Source: Bog-473 sp963788125 (GTDB taxonomy: Bacteria; Actinomycetota; Acidimicrobiia; Acidimicrobiales; RAAP-2). Taken from it: DNA of 64,000 nt. The position numbers and the translations under genes are program-made. The stretch lies in assembly GCA_963788125.1 (NCBI GenBank), contig CAWBFN010000001.1, forward strand, positions 744,001 through 808,000, given 5' to 3'. Positions 26,402-35,182 of this stretch are shown piece after piece; the stretch's first letter is position 1, and each line of letters begins with the position of its first letter. The notes beneath the pieces are model-generated. The model made no database searches, had not been told where the DNA came from, and worked only from the letters and a program-made list of their open reading frames with translations.

Positions 26402-28534
26402 CCACCTTCCCCTGGCCCGTCACCGCGACGGACGAGGACGGTGCCGGTGCCGGTGCCGGCGATTTCGCCTCCCGCCTCCCATTCCCCCCCGACGGCTTCC
26501 AGCGTGACGCCTTCGCGGCCATAGACGCCGATCACTCGGTGCTCGTCTCGGCGCCGACCGGATCGGGCAAGACGCTGGTGGCCGCCTACGCCATCCACAG
26601 GGCCCTCGGTGCCTCCGGCAAGGCCTTCTACACCACCCCGCTCAAGGCCCTCTCCAACCAGAAGTACGAGGAACTGGTGGCCACCTACGGCCGGGAGCAC
26701 GTCGGCCTCCTCACGGGCGACACCGCCGTCAAGCCCGACGCGCCCATGGTCGTGATGACCACCGAGGTCCTGCGCAACATGCTCCTGGCCGGCTCGGACC
26801 TGCTCGAAGGACTGCACACCGTGATCCTCGACGAGGTGCACTTCATTCAGGACCCCTACCGCGGCGGCGTCTGGGAGGAGGTGCTGGTCCTGTCGCCCCC
26901 CGCCGTCCGATTCGTGTGTCTTTCGGCCACGGTCAACAACGCCACCGAGCTCGGCGCCTGGTTGCGCTCGGTCCGCGGCACGACCGAGGTCATCGTCGAG
27001 CGCCACCGACCCATCGTGCTGCGCCACCACTTCGCCGCCCACCGGCGCGAGGACGACGAGACGCTCTTGCTCCCGCTTCTCGTGAACGGGAAGCCGGGAA
27101 CCGAGGGGCTCCGGGTCGACCAGGCGGTGCGCCGCTCGCTGCGGGGACGGCCACCGCAGTGGCAGCCGCGGGGCAAGGGCCCGCGGCTGCCCTACCGCAC
27201 GCCGTTGCGCACAGAGCTGATCGAGAAGCTCACGTCGGAGGAGATGCTGCCGGCCATCGTCTTCATCTTCAGCCGGGCGGCGTGCGACGAGGCCGTCCGG
27301 CAGGTCGTCCGGGACGGCGTTCGCCTGACCGACCGGGGCGAGCGGGCCATCATCCGCCGGATCACCGAGCGGCGCGTCGAGACGCTCGGCGACGACGATC
27401 TCGGCGTCCTGGGCTACGACGAGTGGCTCGAGGGACTCGAGTGCGGGGTGGCGGCCCACCACGCCGGCATGGTCCCGGTCTTCCGGGAGACGGTCGAAGA
27501 GTGCTTCTCCGCCGGCCTCCTCAAGGTGGTCTTCGCCACCGAGACCCTCTCGCTGGGCATCAACATGCCCGCCCGTTCGGTCGTCATCGAGCGCTTCACC
27601 AAGTACGGGGGGGCAGGCCGGGCCACCCTGACGTCGGGCGAGTACCTCCAGCTCACCGGCCGCGCCGGGCGCCGCGGCCACGACGACGAGGGGCACGCGG
27701 TCGTCCTGTGGTCGAGCGAGACGGCGTTCGCCGAGGCGGCCCGCGTGGCCTCGGCGCCCCCGCCCGACCTGCGCTCGTCCTTCCGCCCGACGTACAACCT
27801 GGCCGTCAACCTGGCCTCCCGGTTCGATCGGGAGAGGGCCGACGACGTGCTGCGCCGTTCCTTCGCCCAGTGGCAGGCCAGGCGGCCGGACCTCCTGACC
27901 GTCCAGCTCAGTCACCGGGTGGCCGTGCTGGAGGAGCTGGGATACCTCGACGGCTGGTCGCTGACGCCGTCGGGCCACCGCCTGGCGCGCATCTACCACG
28001 AGTGCGACCTCCTCATCGCCGAGGCGCTGGCCGCCGATCTGCTCAGCGACGCGGATCCCTCGGTCCTCGCCGGAGTGGTGTCGGCCGTGGTCTTCGAGCC
28101 CCGCCGGGCCCGACGGGCCGGTTCCGGAGGCCCCCCGCCGCAGCCGCCGCAAGGGGCCGCTGGCCGACCGGCTGGGGGAGAAGCGGCTGGCCGAGCTGCA
28201 GTGGCGCAGCGCCGCCCTCGAGCACGTCGCCGAGCGCATCCGGTCGGTCGAGGAGGTCCATCTCGTACCGCGCACCCGCCAACCCTCTTCGGGCCTGGCC
28301 ACTGCGGTTGCGTCCTGGGCCCGTGGGAGCTCGTTCGAGACCGCCCTGGCGGTCGCCGCCCGCGACGTGGGCGACCTGGCCCCCGGGGACTTCGTACGCA
28401 CCGTCAAGTCGGTGGCCGACCTCGTCCAGCAGCTGGCGCACGTCGCCACCGACCCGTCGACGGCGGCATCGGCCCGGGCGGCCGTCGGGATGCTCCTGCG
28501 GGGCGTCATCGCCGCCGGCCTGCCCACCCCCTGA
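26398..28534 (+). CDS. helY: DEAD/DEAH-box helicase, HelY/Ski2-like (frameshifted in this sequence)
   Basis: A superfamily 2 RNA helicase. Motifs in order: SAPTGSGKT (Walker A), TTPLKALSNQKYEEL, MTTEVLRNML, DEVHFIQD (DExH box), CLSATVNNATELGAWL, FATETLSLGINMPARSVVIE and QLTGRAGRRGHDDEG (motif VI). The first frame loses sense after GSGGPP near 28130; the remaining C-terminal part (LADRLGEKRLAELQWRSAAL and on) is in the +1 frame to the stop at 28534. One extra C in the C6 run at 28131-28136 explains it. Full length is about 711 residues, shorter than mycobacterial HelY. Start TTG 26398 overlaps the tatC stop; no better start is available. Confidence 0.88.
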
Positions 28535-28564
28535 TCATCCGCCACGCGTGCCTCACCCCAGTCC

Positions 28565-28570
28565 TATGGT
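28565..28570 (+). promoter_or_regulatory. Predicted -10 hexamer of the ThyX-like gene (leaderless type)
   Basis: TATGGT ends 9 nt before ATG 28580. Confidence 0.4.
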
Positions 28571-28579
28571 GGGGCGGCC

Positions 28580-30211
28580 ATGTTCCCCTACGTAGAAGAG
28601 CAGTTCACGGCGGACGAAGCGGCCATCCTCCGGCGGTACGTCACCAACCTCGACCTGCCCGTCTTTGCCCTGGTGAACCTGCCCGAGGTGGTCAAGGGAG
28701 CCCTGTTCGCCCGGTACTCGCGCTCGCCCAAGAGCCTCCGGCGGCTCTTTCTCGACGAGTTCGTCGGCGACCTCGACATCTCCGGTGACATCTCCCTCGA
28801 TGCCACGATCGGGCTCGAACGGGCCGAGCGGCTCTACGAGAAGGTCTTCGTCGAGTACGGCGACGACTCCGTGGCGCAACTGGGCGGGGTGCACCTGGCG
28901 TGCGAGCAGTCCTCCAACGTGCTCTCCAAGGTCCTCGAGTGGGGCCGGCTGATGTCCTACCTCGAGCAGTCGACCCGCTACGTCGCCTACGACAACCGAC
29001 TGGAGAGCGGCCACTACCGGTACTTCCGCCCCGCCGAGATCCTCGAATCGCCGTACGGGGCGCGCTACGTCGGTGGCCTCGACCGCATGTTCGACACCTA
29101 CGGGGAGCTGTTGCCCCTCATGCGTTCGTGGGTGGCGGCCCAGTATCCCCAACACTCGGACGACAGCGACTTCGTCTACCGCCAGGCCGTCAAGGCCAAG
29201 TCGCTCGACGCGCTGCGCGGCCTGCTCCCCGCCGCGTCGCTCTCCAACATCGGCCTCTACGGCACCGGCCAATCCTACGAGCAGCTCCTGCTCCGCATGC
29301 GCGCCCATCCGTTGCCCGAGGCGCGCAGCTACGCGGAGATGATGTTGACCGAACTACGCAAGGTGATCCCCTCCTTTCTCCAACGCGTCGACGTACCCGA
29401 GCGGGGAGGGGAGTGGACGGCGTACCTGGCATCCACCCGCGACGCCACGGCACGTGCCGTCGAGCGGCTGTGGCCCGATGGAGATCCGGGAGCCGCGGAC
29501 GGTTCGCCCCAACCGGAGGTGACGCTGCTGGACTTCGATCCCGAGGGCGAGGAGAAGGTCCTCGCGGCGGCATGCTTCGCGCATCTGCGATGCTCGGAGC
29601 ACCAGGCCGTGCAGCGGGTCCGACACCTCAACCATGACGAGCGCGTGGCCCTCCTCGCGGCGTACGTCGGGGACCGGCGGAACCGCCGGCACCGCCCCGG
29701 TCGCGCGTTCGAGCGGACCGACTACCGCTTCGAGCTGGTGACGGACTACGGGGCGTTTCGCGATCTGCAGCGGCACCGCATGCTGACGATCGAGTGGCAG
29801 CCGCTGGGCATCGAGCTGGGCTACGACATGCCCGAACTGGTGGCCGAGGCCGGGCTGGGGGAGCGCTACACCGACTCCATCGAGCGAGCCGAGGATCTCT
29901 ACCGGACGTTGGCGCCGGACTTCGAGGAGCAGGCCACGTACGCCGTGGCGCTGGCCCACCGCATCCGCTACGTGATCCAGTGCAACGCGCGCGAGGCCAT
30001 GCACCTCATTGAGCTCCGCTCCGGTTCGCAGGGCCATCCGGCCTACCGCCGGGTGGCGCAGCAGATGCACCACGCCATCGCCGAGCGCGCCGGCCATCGG
30101 GCGCTGGCCGGCGCCATGCAGTTCGTCGACTACACCATGACCGATCTGGAGCGGCTCGAATCCGAACGCCGGTCCGAACGCCGCCGGGCCCAGAAATCTG
30201 CCGCACCCTGA
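28580..30211 (+). CDS. Tandem ThyX-like (FAD-dependent thymidylate synthase family) protein
   Basis: A 543-residue protein with two ThyX-like domains, about twice the length of ordinary ThyX, which methylates dUMP using FAD and folate. The first domain keeps the second half of the signature, E129-Q-S-T-R-Y134, but has W121-G-R where RHR is expected. The second keeps R398-H-R400 but has lost the downstream Ser and Arg (IEWQPLG). Both halves keep a later helix resembling the dUMP-binding region (ALRGLLPAASLSNIGLYGTG; HLIELRSGSQGHPAYRR). Long ThyX-like proteins of this kind are annotated in several phyla, but activity is uncertain. A perfect 14-bp inverted repeat lies just downstream. Confidence 0.8.
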   Translation: MFPYVEEQFTADEAAILRRYVTNLDLPVFALVNLPEVVKGALFARYSRSPKSLRRLFLDEFVGDLDISGDISLDATIGLERAERLYEKVFVEYGDDSVAQLGGVHLACEQSSNVLSKVLEWGRLMSYLEQSTRYVAYDNRLESGHYRYFRPAEILESPYGARYVGGLDRMFDTYGELLPLMRSWVAAQYPQHSDDSDFVYRQAVKAKSLDALRGLLPAASLSNIGLYGTGQSYEQLLLRMRAHPLPEARSYAEMMLTELRKVIPSFLQRVDVPERGGEWTAYLASTRDATARAVERLWPDGDPGAADGSPQPEVTLLDFDPEGEEKVLAAACFAHLRCSEHQAVQRVRHLNHDERVALLAAYVGDRRNRRHRPGRAFERTDYRFELVTDYGAFRDLQRHRMLTIEWQPLGIELGYDMPELVAEAGLGERYTDSIERAEDLYRTLAPDFEEQATYAVALAHRIRYVIQCNAREAMHLIELRSGSQGHPAYRRVAQQMHHAIAERAGHRALAGAMQFVDYTMTDLERLESERRSERRRAQKSAAP

Positions 30212-30222
30212 AAATGTTTCCG

Positions 30223-30266
30223 GGCCTCTCACCAGGAACAACCTCCATCGTCCCTGGTGAGAGGCC
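30223..30266 (+). terminator. Perfect 14-bp inverted repeat after the ThyX-like gene
   Basis: GGCCTCTCACCAGG at 30223-30236 pairs exactly with CCTGGTGAGAGGCC at 30253-30266 around a 16-nt loop, 11 bp after the stop. There is no run of T after it, so it may be a non-canonical terminator, an mRNA end-stabiliser, or an operator for the next gene. Confidence 0.55.
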
Positions 30267-30510
30267 ATGGGTTACTCTTGACGCGACCTCCCGTCCGACG
30301 CGTAGTGTCTCCGCAGTCCCACTCACCCTGATAGGGAGAGTCTGTGAGAGGCGGAGGTTGGCCCTGGAGGTTGAGTAGAGAACGTCTTGCCTTGCCTGCC
30401 TTCACTGAACGGGCTGGCAAGACGGCGCCAAAGACCCCAGGGCCGAGCCGCCTCATTCGCCCACAAAAGCGTTCGGACGCGTCGGCCGAACGTCTATGCT
30501 CCGGCGGCAA
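30267..30510 (+). other. Untranslated region with possible structured leader before the DUF4193 gene
   Basis: No convincing coding sequence. It can form a nested hairpin (CTCCGC 30309-30314 with GCGGAG 30351-30356; inside it CTCAC 30322-30326 with GTGAG 30344-30348) and a second hairpin (CGTCTTGCC 30383-30391 with GGCAAGACG 30416-30424). A TTGACG at 30278-30283 could be a -35 element, but no good -10 is at the right distance. Another possible promoter, TATGCT, lies at 30495-30500. I do not recognise a known RNA family. Confidence 0.35.
30495..30500 (+). promoter_or_regulatory. Predicted -10 hexamer of the DUF4193 gene
   Basis: TATGCT ends 10 nt before ATG 30511, slightly further than at other genes in this window. 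Confidence 0.35.
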
Positions 30511-31041
30511 ATGGCCACCAAGAAGAAGGACATGCCCAAAGATCTCGATCCCGAGACCCCCGCGATCGAGGACGAAGACGTCATCGACGACGAACCCGAG
30601 GTCGACGACCTGGAGGCCGACCTCGACGAGGACGTCCTCGTGGGGCTGGAGGACGACGACCCCCTGGACGTCGACGACGATGATGACATCGTCGCCATCG
30701 ACGAGGACGACGACGAGGTCGGTGTGGAGGTGGCGGAGATCCTGACCGCCTCACCCGCCGCGGTCGTCGAGCGCTCGGGCGAGGCTGAGGACGAGGAGGA
30801 AGACGAAGAGCCCGAAGATGAAGACGTCGAGGCCAGCCTCGACGTCATTCTCAAGGAGCGCCTCGTTGTCGAAGACGAGCCCGAGGACGACGAGGCCACC
30901 GACCAGGAGGACCGTACGGAGGGCAACGAGCGCGTGCTGCCCAAGCAGCCCGACGAGTTCGTGTGTCGCTCGTGCTTCCTCGTCAAGCACCCGAGCCAGC
31001 TGGCCGACAAGAAGAAGATGTTTTGCCGGGACTGTGTCTGA
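30511..31041 (+). CDS. Acidic DUF4193-family protein
   Basis: A 176-residue, very acidic protein. The C-terminal 40 residues (LPKQPDEFVCRSCFLVKHPS, then MFCRDCV) match the actinobacterial DUF4193 family, with two CxxC pairs likely to bind zinc. Before this are about 120 residues dominated by Asp and Glu, much longer than in the usual family members of about 100 residues. The protein begins MATKKKD. Function unknown; it overlaps the next gene by 8 bp. Confidence 0.8.
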   Translation: MATKKKDMPKDLDPETPAIEDEDVIDDEPEVDDLEADLDEDVLVGLEDDDPLDVDDDDDIVAIDEDDDEVGVEVAEILTASPAAVVERSGEAEDEEEDEEPEDEDVEASLDVILKERLVVEDEPEDDEATDQEDRTEGNERVLPKQPDEFVCRSCFLVKHPSQLADKKKMFCRDCV

Positions 31042-31528
31042 CGGCGACGATTCGCCTGCCCTTCGTCGGGCGCTCGACGTCGTGGTGTTCGCCCCGGTGG
31101 GCGCGGTGTTGACGGTCGTCGAGGACCTTCCCGAGTTCGTCGCCAAGGGGCGCCAGCGCATCGAGACCGACATCCGTAATGCTCGCTTCGTCGGCGAGTG
31201 GGTGGTGAAGACCGGGCGACGCGAGTTCGTCCGGCGCGTGGGCAGCCTCATGCACACGGAGCCCACCACCGCGCGCCCCGGTCCACCCGATCGGCCGGCG
31301 ACGCCCGTGCCGCCACCGACCTCCTCCCGACCCGAGGCGGACCCGGCGGACACGGCACTCGTCGAGCGGACCCTGGCCGGCTACGACACCCTCTCGGCCG
31401 CCCAGGTGGTTCGCCGGCTCGAGAGCCTCGGGCCGGACGAACTGCGGGCCGTGCACCGCTACGAGGCTTCGCATCGCCACCGTCGGACCATCCTCAACCG
31501 GGCCACCCAACTTCTCGACGACTCGTGA
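31034..31528 (+). CDS. Conserved-looking hypothetical protein
   Basis: A 164-residue protein from GTG 31034, overlapping the DUF4193 gene by 8 bp. The first half (ALDVVVFAPVGAVLTVVEDL, then VAKGRQRIETDIRNAR) looks like a membrane-surface helix pair; a Pro/Thr-rich linker follows, and a C-terminal helical segment (QVVRRLESLGPDELRAVHRY) resembles short actinobacterial domains that bind other proteins. Its stop shares one base with the next start. Family not recognised. Confidence 0.6.
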   Translation: MSDGDDSPALRRALDVVVFAPVGAVLTVVEDLPEFVAKGRQRIETDIRNARFVGEWVVKTGRREFVRRVGSLMHTEPTTARPGPPDRPATPVPPPTSSRPEADPADTALVERTLAGYDTLSAAQVVRRLESLGPDELRAVHRYEASHRHRRTILNRATQLLDDS

Positions 31529-31971
31529 TGGAACGGGCGCGCCCGGCCCGGCCCGACGACACGCCGGCGTGCCGCGAGCTGCTGGCCCGGGCTCTCGGTG
31601 CAGCAAGGTCGGCCCGCGGGGGAGAGGCCCTGGCCGGGACCGCGGACGTCGACGAGCTGCTCGATCGGTGGATGGCGGCCGGGCCGGCGTCGACCGTGTG
31701 CGTCGGCGAGTTCCACGATGTCGTGGTGGGCCTGGCGGTGGCCACCGCGTCGGGGCCCAGTGGGCGGATCGAATGTTGCTACGTCGAAGAAGCGGCGCGC
31801 GGGGTCGGTGTCGGCACCGCCCTGATGGAGTCGATGGTGGCGTGGTGCACAGCGCAGGGATGCCGCGACATCGACGCACTGGCGCTGCCGGGCGACCGGC
31901 TCACCAAACAGCGGCTCGAAGCAGCCGGCTTCTCGGCCCGACTCTTGGTGCTCAACCGCCCGCTGAGCTGA
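31528..31971 (+). CDS. GNAT-family N-acetyltransferase
   Basis: A 147-residue protein with the GNAT core: IECCYVEEAARGVGVGTALM contains the acetyl-CoA pyrophosphate-binding pattern (R-G-x-G-x-G/A), followed by CRDIDALALPGDRLTKQRLEA at the C-terminal strand and helix. It should transfer an acetyl group to an amine, but the substrate is unknown. ATG 31528 shares its A with the preceding stop, so it is part of the 30.5-32 kb operon. The end overlaps the convergent gene by 20 bp. Confidence 0.78.
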   Translation: MERARPARPDDTPACRELLARALGAARSARGGEALAGTADVDELLDRWMAAGPASTVCVGEFHDVVVGLAVATASGPSGRIECCYVEEAARGVGVGTALMESMVAWCTAQGCRDIDALALPGDRLTKQRLEAAGFSARLLVLNRPLS

Positions 31972-33229
31972 GCCGGTGCTCTCTGACCAGTCCCCGTGGG
32001 GGAGGGGGAGGGATCCGCAGGCCCAGCAGCTTGGCCAGCGCGGGCACCGAACCGGCGGCGTGCCGCGCCGCCTGGCGCGCCACCTCGTCGGCCGGGATTC
32101 CCGCCGGCTTGACCGTCCGACGCACGGGTGAGAGGACGACGGCATCGAGCAGTTTCATCCACTCCTCGGGTGGCGTGTCGGCCGTCATGGCCTCGCCGGC
32201 GGCAGCGGCCAGGCGCACCGCCAGGTCGGCCGGGCAACGGGTCCCGGGTTCAGGGGGACGAATGGACGCCTCGACCGCCTGCAGGATCCGTCCCTCGGTG
32301 ATGGCGTTGGTGATGCGGGCCAGCCACTCCTCGCGCATGGCGGTGACGCGGCGGTCGAGGGACTCCTGGAGCGATTTGGCCAGGGCGCGACCTTCTTCAT
32401 CGAGGATCACCGTGCGCGAGGCGGCCACGACGGTGCGCAGCTCGCGTAGGCGGAAATCCTTGCCGGCCGCCTGCGCCGCCGTGGCGCGGTCCTTCCAGTC
32501 CGCCAGTTTGACCACGGGGAGGAGCTCGTCGGCCATGGCCAGCAGCGCATCGGTCGACGCGGCCGGTCGGCCGGACGCCTTGGCGGCGGAGTTCTGGGCA
32601 TCGATGGCCTGACGCACGGCGGGAAGCCCGCCGCGCAGGAGTTGCTCCGCCACCGGGATCTGCTCGGGCCGGAGCGCGGCCAGCATGGCGTTGCGGTGCA
32701 CGGTCGAGGTCGGAGCCACGGGCCGCTCGCCGCGGGCGGGCCGCTCGCCCTCACCGGGGCGCCGGCTACCGGGCCGACGGGGGCCGCCGCTCCCTCCGGG
32801 CGTGTCGGACCGGTCGGGCCGGTCGGGCCGGGGCGCTCCACGTCGGCTGCCACTCGGGCGATCCCCCCGATCGCCCCGGTCGCCCCGATCGTCACCGTCG
32901 CGGTCGCGGTCGGGCCGGCGGGTGCGCTTGCCCGAGCCCGGAGCAAGGATCACCGAGACGTCGGGCGCACGGCGGGGCGTGCCCATGACCTCGATTCGAC
33001 CCGGGGCCTTCTCCGGTGAACGCGACGGCTTGACCTCGGCGAGCGACAGGATCTCGATCCCCTCGAGTCCCGTCTCGATCTCGGCCCGCAGCACGGATCC
33101 GACGGCCTGGCTCTCCGGCACCAACGCCGCGTCGACCACGCCCTTGGGCTGGCGCGCACCAGCGGCGCGCCACGTCCACGACCCGTCGCCGCTCTTGCTC
33201 GTCAGCTCAATATCAATTCGCCGAGACAT
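31952..33229 (-). CDS. Hypothetical protein with a charged Arg/Asp/Gly linker
   Basis: A 425-residue protein. Residues 1-95 form a compact domain (RRIDIELTSKSGDGSWTWRA at the start) that would suit nucleic-acid or protein binding. Residues about 95-165 are low-complexity Arg, Asp, Gly and Pro, resembling RNA-binding disordered linkers. Residues 165-425 are helical (AALRPEQIPVAEQLLRGGLP and on), with a Pro-rich end. No catalytic motif, signal peptide or membrane helix is seen. TAGCGT lies 9 nt before ATG 33229. I cannot name the family. Confidence 0.65.
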   Translation of the reverse strand: MSRRIDIELTSKSGDGSWTWRAAGARQPKGVVDAALVPESQAVGSVLRAEIETGLEGIEILSLAEVKPSRSPEKAPGRIEVMGTPRRAPDVSVILAPGSGKRTRRPDRDRDGDDRGDRGDRGDRPSGSRRGAPRPDRPDRSDTPGGSGGPRRPGSRRPGEGERPARGERPVAPTSTVHRNAMLAALRPEQIPVAEQLLRGGLPAVRQAIDAQNSAAKASGRPAASTDALLAMADELLPVVKLADWKDRATAAQAAGKDFRLRELRTVVAASRTVILDEEGRALAKSLQESLDRRVTAMREEWLARITNAITEGRILQAVEASIRPPEPGTRCPADLAVRLAAAAGEAMTADTPPEEWMKLLDAVVLSPVRRTVKPAGIPADEVARQAARHAAGSVPALAKLLGLRIPPPPPRGLVREHRLSSAGG

Positions 33230-33238
33230 GCGGCGGAC

Positions 33239-33244
33239 ACGCTA
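33239..33244 (-). promoter_or_regulatory. Predicted -10 hexamer of the 425-residue protein gene
   Basis: On the minus strand TAGCGT ends 9 nt before ATG 33229. Confidence 0.35.
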
Positions 33245-33367
33245 CCGCGCTGGGGGCCCCATCTGGTGCAGCGCGCCGCGCGAGGCGGGGACGGGAGGCG
33301 ACGTCGGTCCCATAACATCTCTCTACTGCGATGACCGTTCCGTTGAATGCCGCCTGGGAGTATCTCG

Positions 33368-34660
33368 ATGACCGATGACACCGAGCAGGCGGGGGGACCA
33401 TCGCTTCCCGACTGGCCCCTGCCCCCGGTCGCCGCTCCGGCTCCTCGTGTCCCGGTCCCGGTCCCGACCGCCGCTCCGGCTCCTCCCGTCCCCGCGGCCG
33501 CTCCGGCCGTTCCGGTCCGGGCCCGCACGTGGATCGGGGTGGCGGCCATCGCAGCTCTCGTGGGGGCCGCGGTCGGCGCGGGCGTGACCGCCCTGGCCGA
33601 CAACGGCAACACCGTCAGCAACGTCACGATCCATGAGAGCAACTCCGCCCCCGGCGCGGCCGTGCTCAGCGGGAATGTGACCATTCCCGAACTGGTCAAG
33701 AAGGTGAGCCCGGCGGTTGTGTCCATCGACGTCAAGTCGAACGGCAACGAGGACCAGGGGAGCGGAATGATCATCACTGCCGACGGTGAAGTGGTGACCA
33801 ACAATCACGTCATCGAGCTCTACACCGACGGGGGAGACATCGGCTCCATCACCGTTACCGAGTACGGACAGAAGAACCCGATCCCCGCCAGCCTCATCGG
33901 CTACGACACGCAGCAGGACGTCGCGCTGCTCAAGATCAACAACGCTTCTTCGAACCTGCCCACCGTCACCTTCGGCAACTCGTCGAAGGCCGTGGTGGGC
34001 GATGCGGTGGTGGCGATCGGCAACGCCCTGGGCCTGGCCGCAGGCACCCCGACGGTCACCCAGGGCATCGTCTCGGCCCTCGGCCGGTCGGTCAGCGCCG
34101 GTGGTGAGGGAACGGCCACCGAGAACCTGCAGAACCTCATCCAGACCGACGCGGCCATCAATCCGGGAAACTCGGGCGGCCCGCTCATCGATACCGAGGG
34201 CGAGGTCATCGGCATGAACACGGCCGTGGCCGGAACCACTGAGGACGGGACCAACACCCAGAACATCGGGTTCGCCATACCCACCGAGGAGGTCGAGTCG
34301 CTGCTTCCCCTCCTCCAAAAGGGTGGGCCGGCCGCCAACAGCGGGGGGTATCTCGGCGTGGACATCACCACCTTGACCCCCGCCCTGCGAGAGCAGTACG
34401 GGCTCACCCCCACTTCGGGCGTGGTCATCCTCGACGTGGTCTCAGGCTCGCCCGCCGACAAGGCCGGACTGGTCCAGGGCGACGTGATCGTGGCCCTCGA
34501 CGGGACCCCCGTCACGTCGGCCGTCGGCCTACAGAACGCGATCGGGAAGGACAAGGCCGGTCAGCAGGTCCAGATCACCTACTACGTCGGCGACAACAGG
34601 CGCACCACCACGGCCACCCTGGGCAGCCAGGCCGAGCAGCAGCAGCAGAGCCAATCGTGA
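33368..34660 (+). CDS. HtrA/DegP-type membrane-anchored serine protease with PDZ domain
   Basis: A 430-residue quality-control protease. A Pro/Ala-rich cytoplasmic N-terminus is followed by one membrane helix (ARTWIGVAAIAALVGAAVGA), then a trypsin-like domain with His near 145 (TNNHVIEL), Asp near 184 (QQDVALLKI) and Ser near 268 (NPGNSGGPLID), and a C-terminal PDZ domain (SGVVILDVVSGSPADKAGL). It ends in a Gln-rich tail. ATG 33368 has a GGGAG ribosome-binding sequence 7 nt upstream, which decides it over ATG 33347. Confidence 0.93.
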   Translation: MTDDTEQAGGPSLPDWPLPPVAAPAPRVPVPVPTAAPAPPVPAAAPAVPVRARTWIGVAAIAALVGAAVGAGVTALADNGNTVSNVTIHESNSAPGAAVLSGNVTIPELVKKVSPAVVSIDVKSNGNEDQGSGMIITADGEVVTNNHVIELYTDGGDIGSITVTEYGQKNPIPASLIGYDTQQDVALLKINNASSNLPTVTFGNSSKAVVGDAVVAIGNALGLAAGTPTVTQGIVSALGRSVSAGGEGTATENLQNLIQTDAAINPGNSGGPLIDTEGEVIGMNTAVAGTTEDGTNTQNIGFAIPTEEVESLLPLLQKGGPAANSGGYLGVDITTLTPALREQYGLTPTSGVVILDVVSGSPADKAGLVQGDVIVALDGTPVTSAVGLQNAIGKDKAGQQVQITYYVGDNRRTTTATLGSQAEQQQQSQS

Positions 34661-35158
34661 TCACGCGGTGCGGAATGCGGCGCGGCACGCCTCCAACTCC
34701 TTCAGCGCCGCGGCCCGCCCTTCGTAGCCCATGACCTCGGAGTGCTTCTCGGGCTCGAGGTCCTTGTAGATGCTGAAGAAGTGTCCGATCTCGTTCAGCA
34801 GGTGCGTGGGGAGATCTCCGATGTCGACGGCGGCGTCCCACTGGGGATCATGCTCGAGCACGGTCAGGAGCTTGGCGTCGAGCCCGGCCTCGTCCCGCAT
34901 GAAGAAGACACCCACGATCCGCACCCGCACGACGCAACCGGGGAAGGTCGGATCCGCCACCAGCACGAGGGCATCGAGCGGATCACCGTCCTTTGAGAGG
35001 GTGTCGGGAACGAAGCCGTAGTCGGCCGGGTAGGTCGTGGCGGTGAACAGCCGACGATCCAGCCGGATGACGTGGTTCTCGTGGTCGTACTCGTACTTGT
35101 TCCGGCTACCGGTGGGGATTTCGATCACCACGTCGATCACCGACTCCGCCTGGTCCAT
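34661..35158 (-). CDS. ppa: Inorganic pyrophosphatase
   Basis: A 165-residue soluble family I pyrophosphatase, hydrolysing PPi from biosynthetic reactions. KYEYDHENHVIRLDR, YPADYGFVPDTLSKDGDPLDALVLV (the metal-binding Asp signature) and ICHFF-like GHFFSIYKDLEPEK are characteristic. The stop immediately abuts the stop of the convergent protease gene. TACCGT lies 9 nt upstream of ATG 35158. Confidence 0.96.
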   Translation of the reverse strand: MDQAESVIDVVIEIPTGSRNKYEYDHENHVIRLDRRLFTATTYPADYGFVPDTLSKDGDPLDALVLVADPTFPGCVVRVRIVGVFFMRDEAGLDAKLLTVLEHDPQWDAAVDIGDLPTHLLNEIGHFFSIYKDLEPEKHSEVMGYEGRAAALKELEACRAAFRTA

Positions 35159-35167
35159 AGGGGCCTA

Positions 35168-35173
35168 ACGGTA
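35168..35173 (-). promoter_or_regulatory. Predicted -10 hexamer of ppa
   Basis: On the minus strand TACCGT ends 9 nt before ATG 35158. Confidence 0.35.
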
Positions 35174-35182
35174 CCGCGCCCG

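Noticed and set aside
26140..28545. 801-residue minus-strand frame over tatC and helY
   Set aside because: Antisense to two recognised genes and without any motif.
30344..30745. 133-residue plus-strand frame overlapping the DUF4193 start
   Set aside because: Its second half is a shadow of the acidic DUF4193 coding sequence, and the first half overlaps the hairpins.
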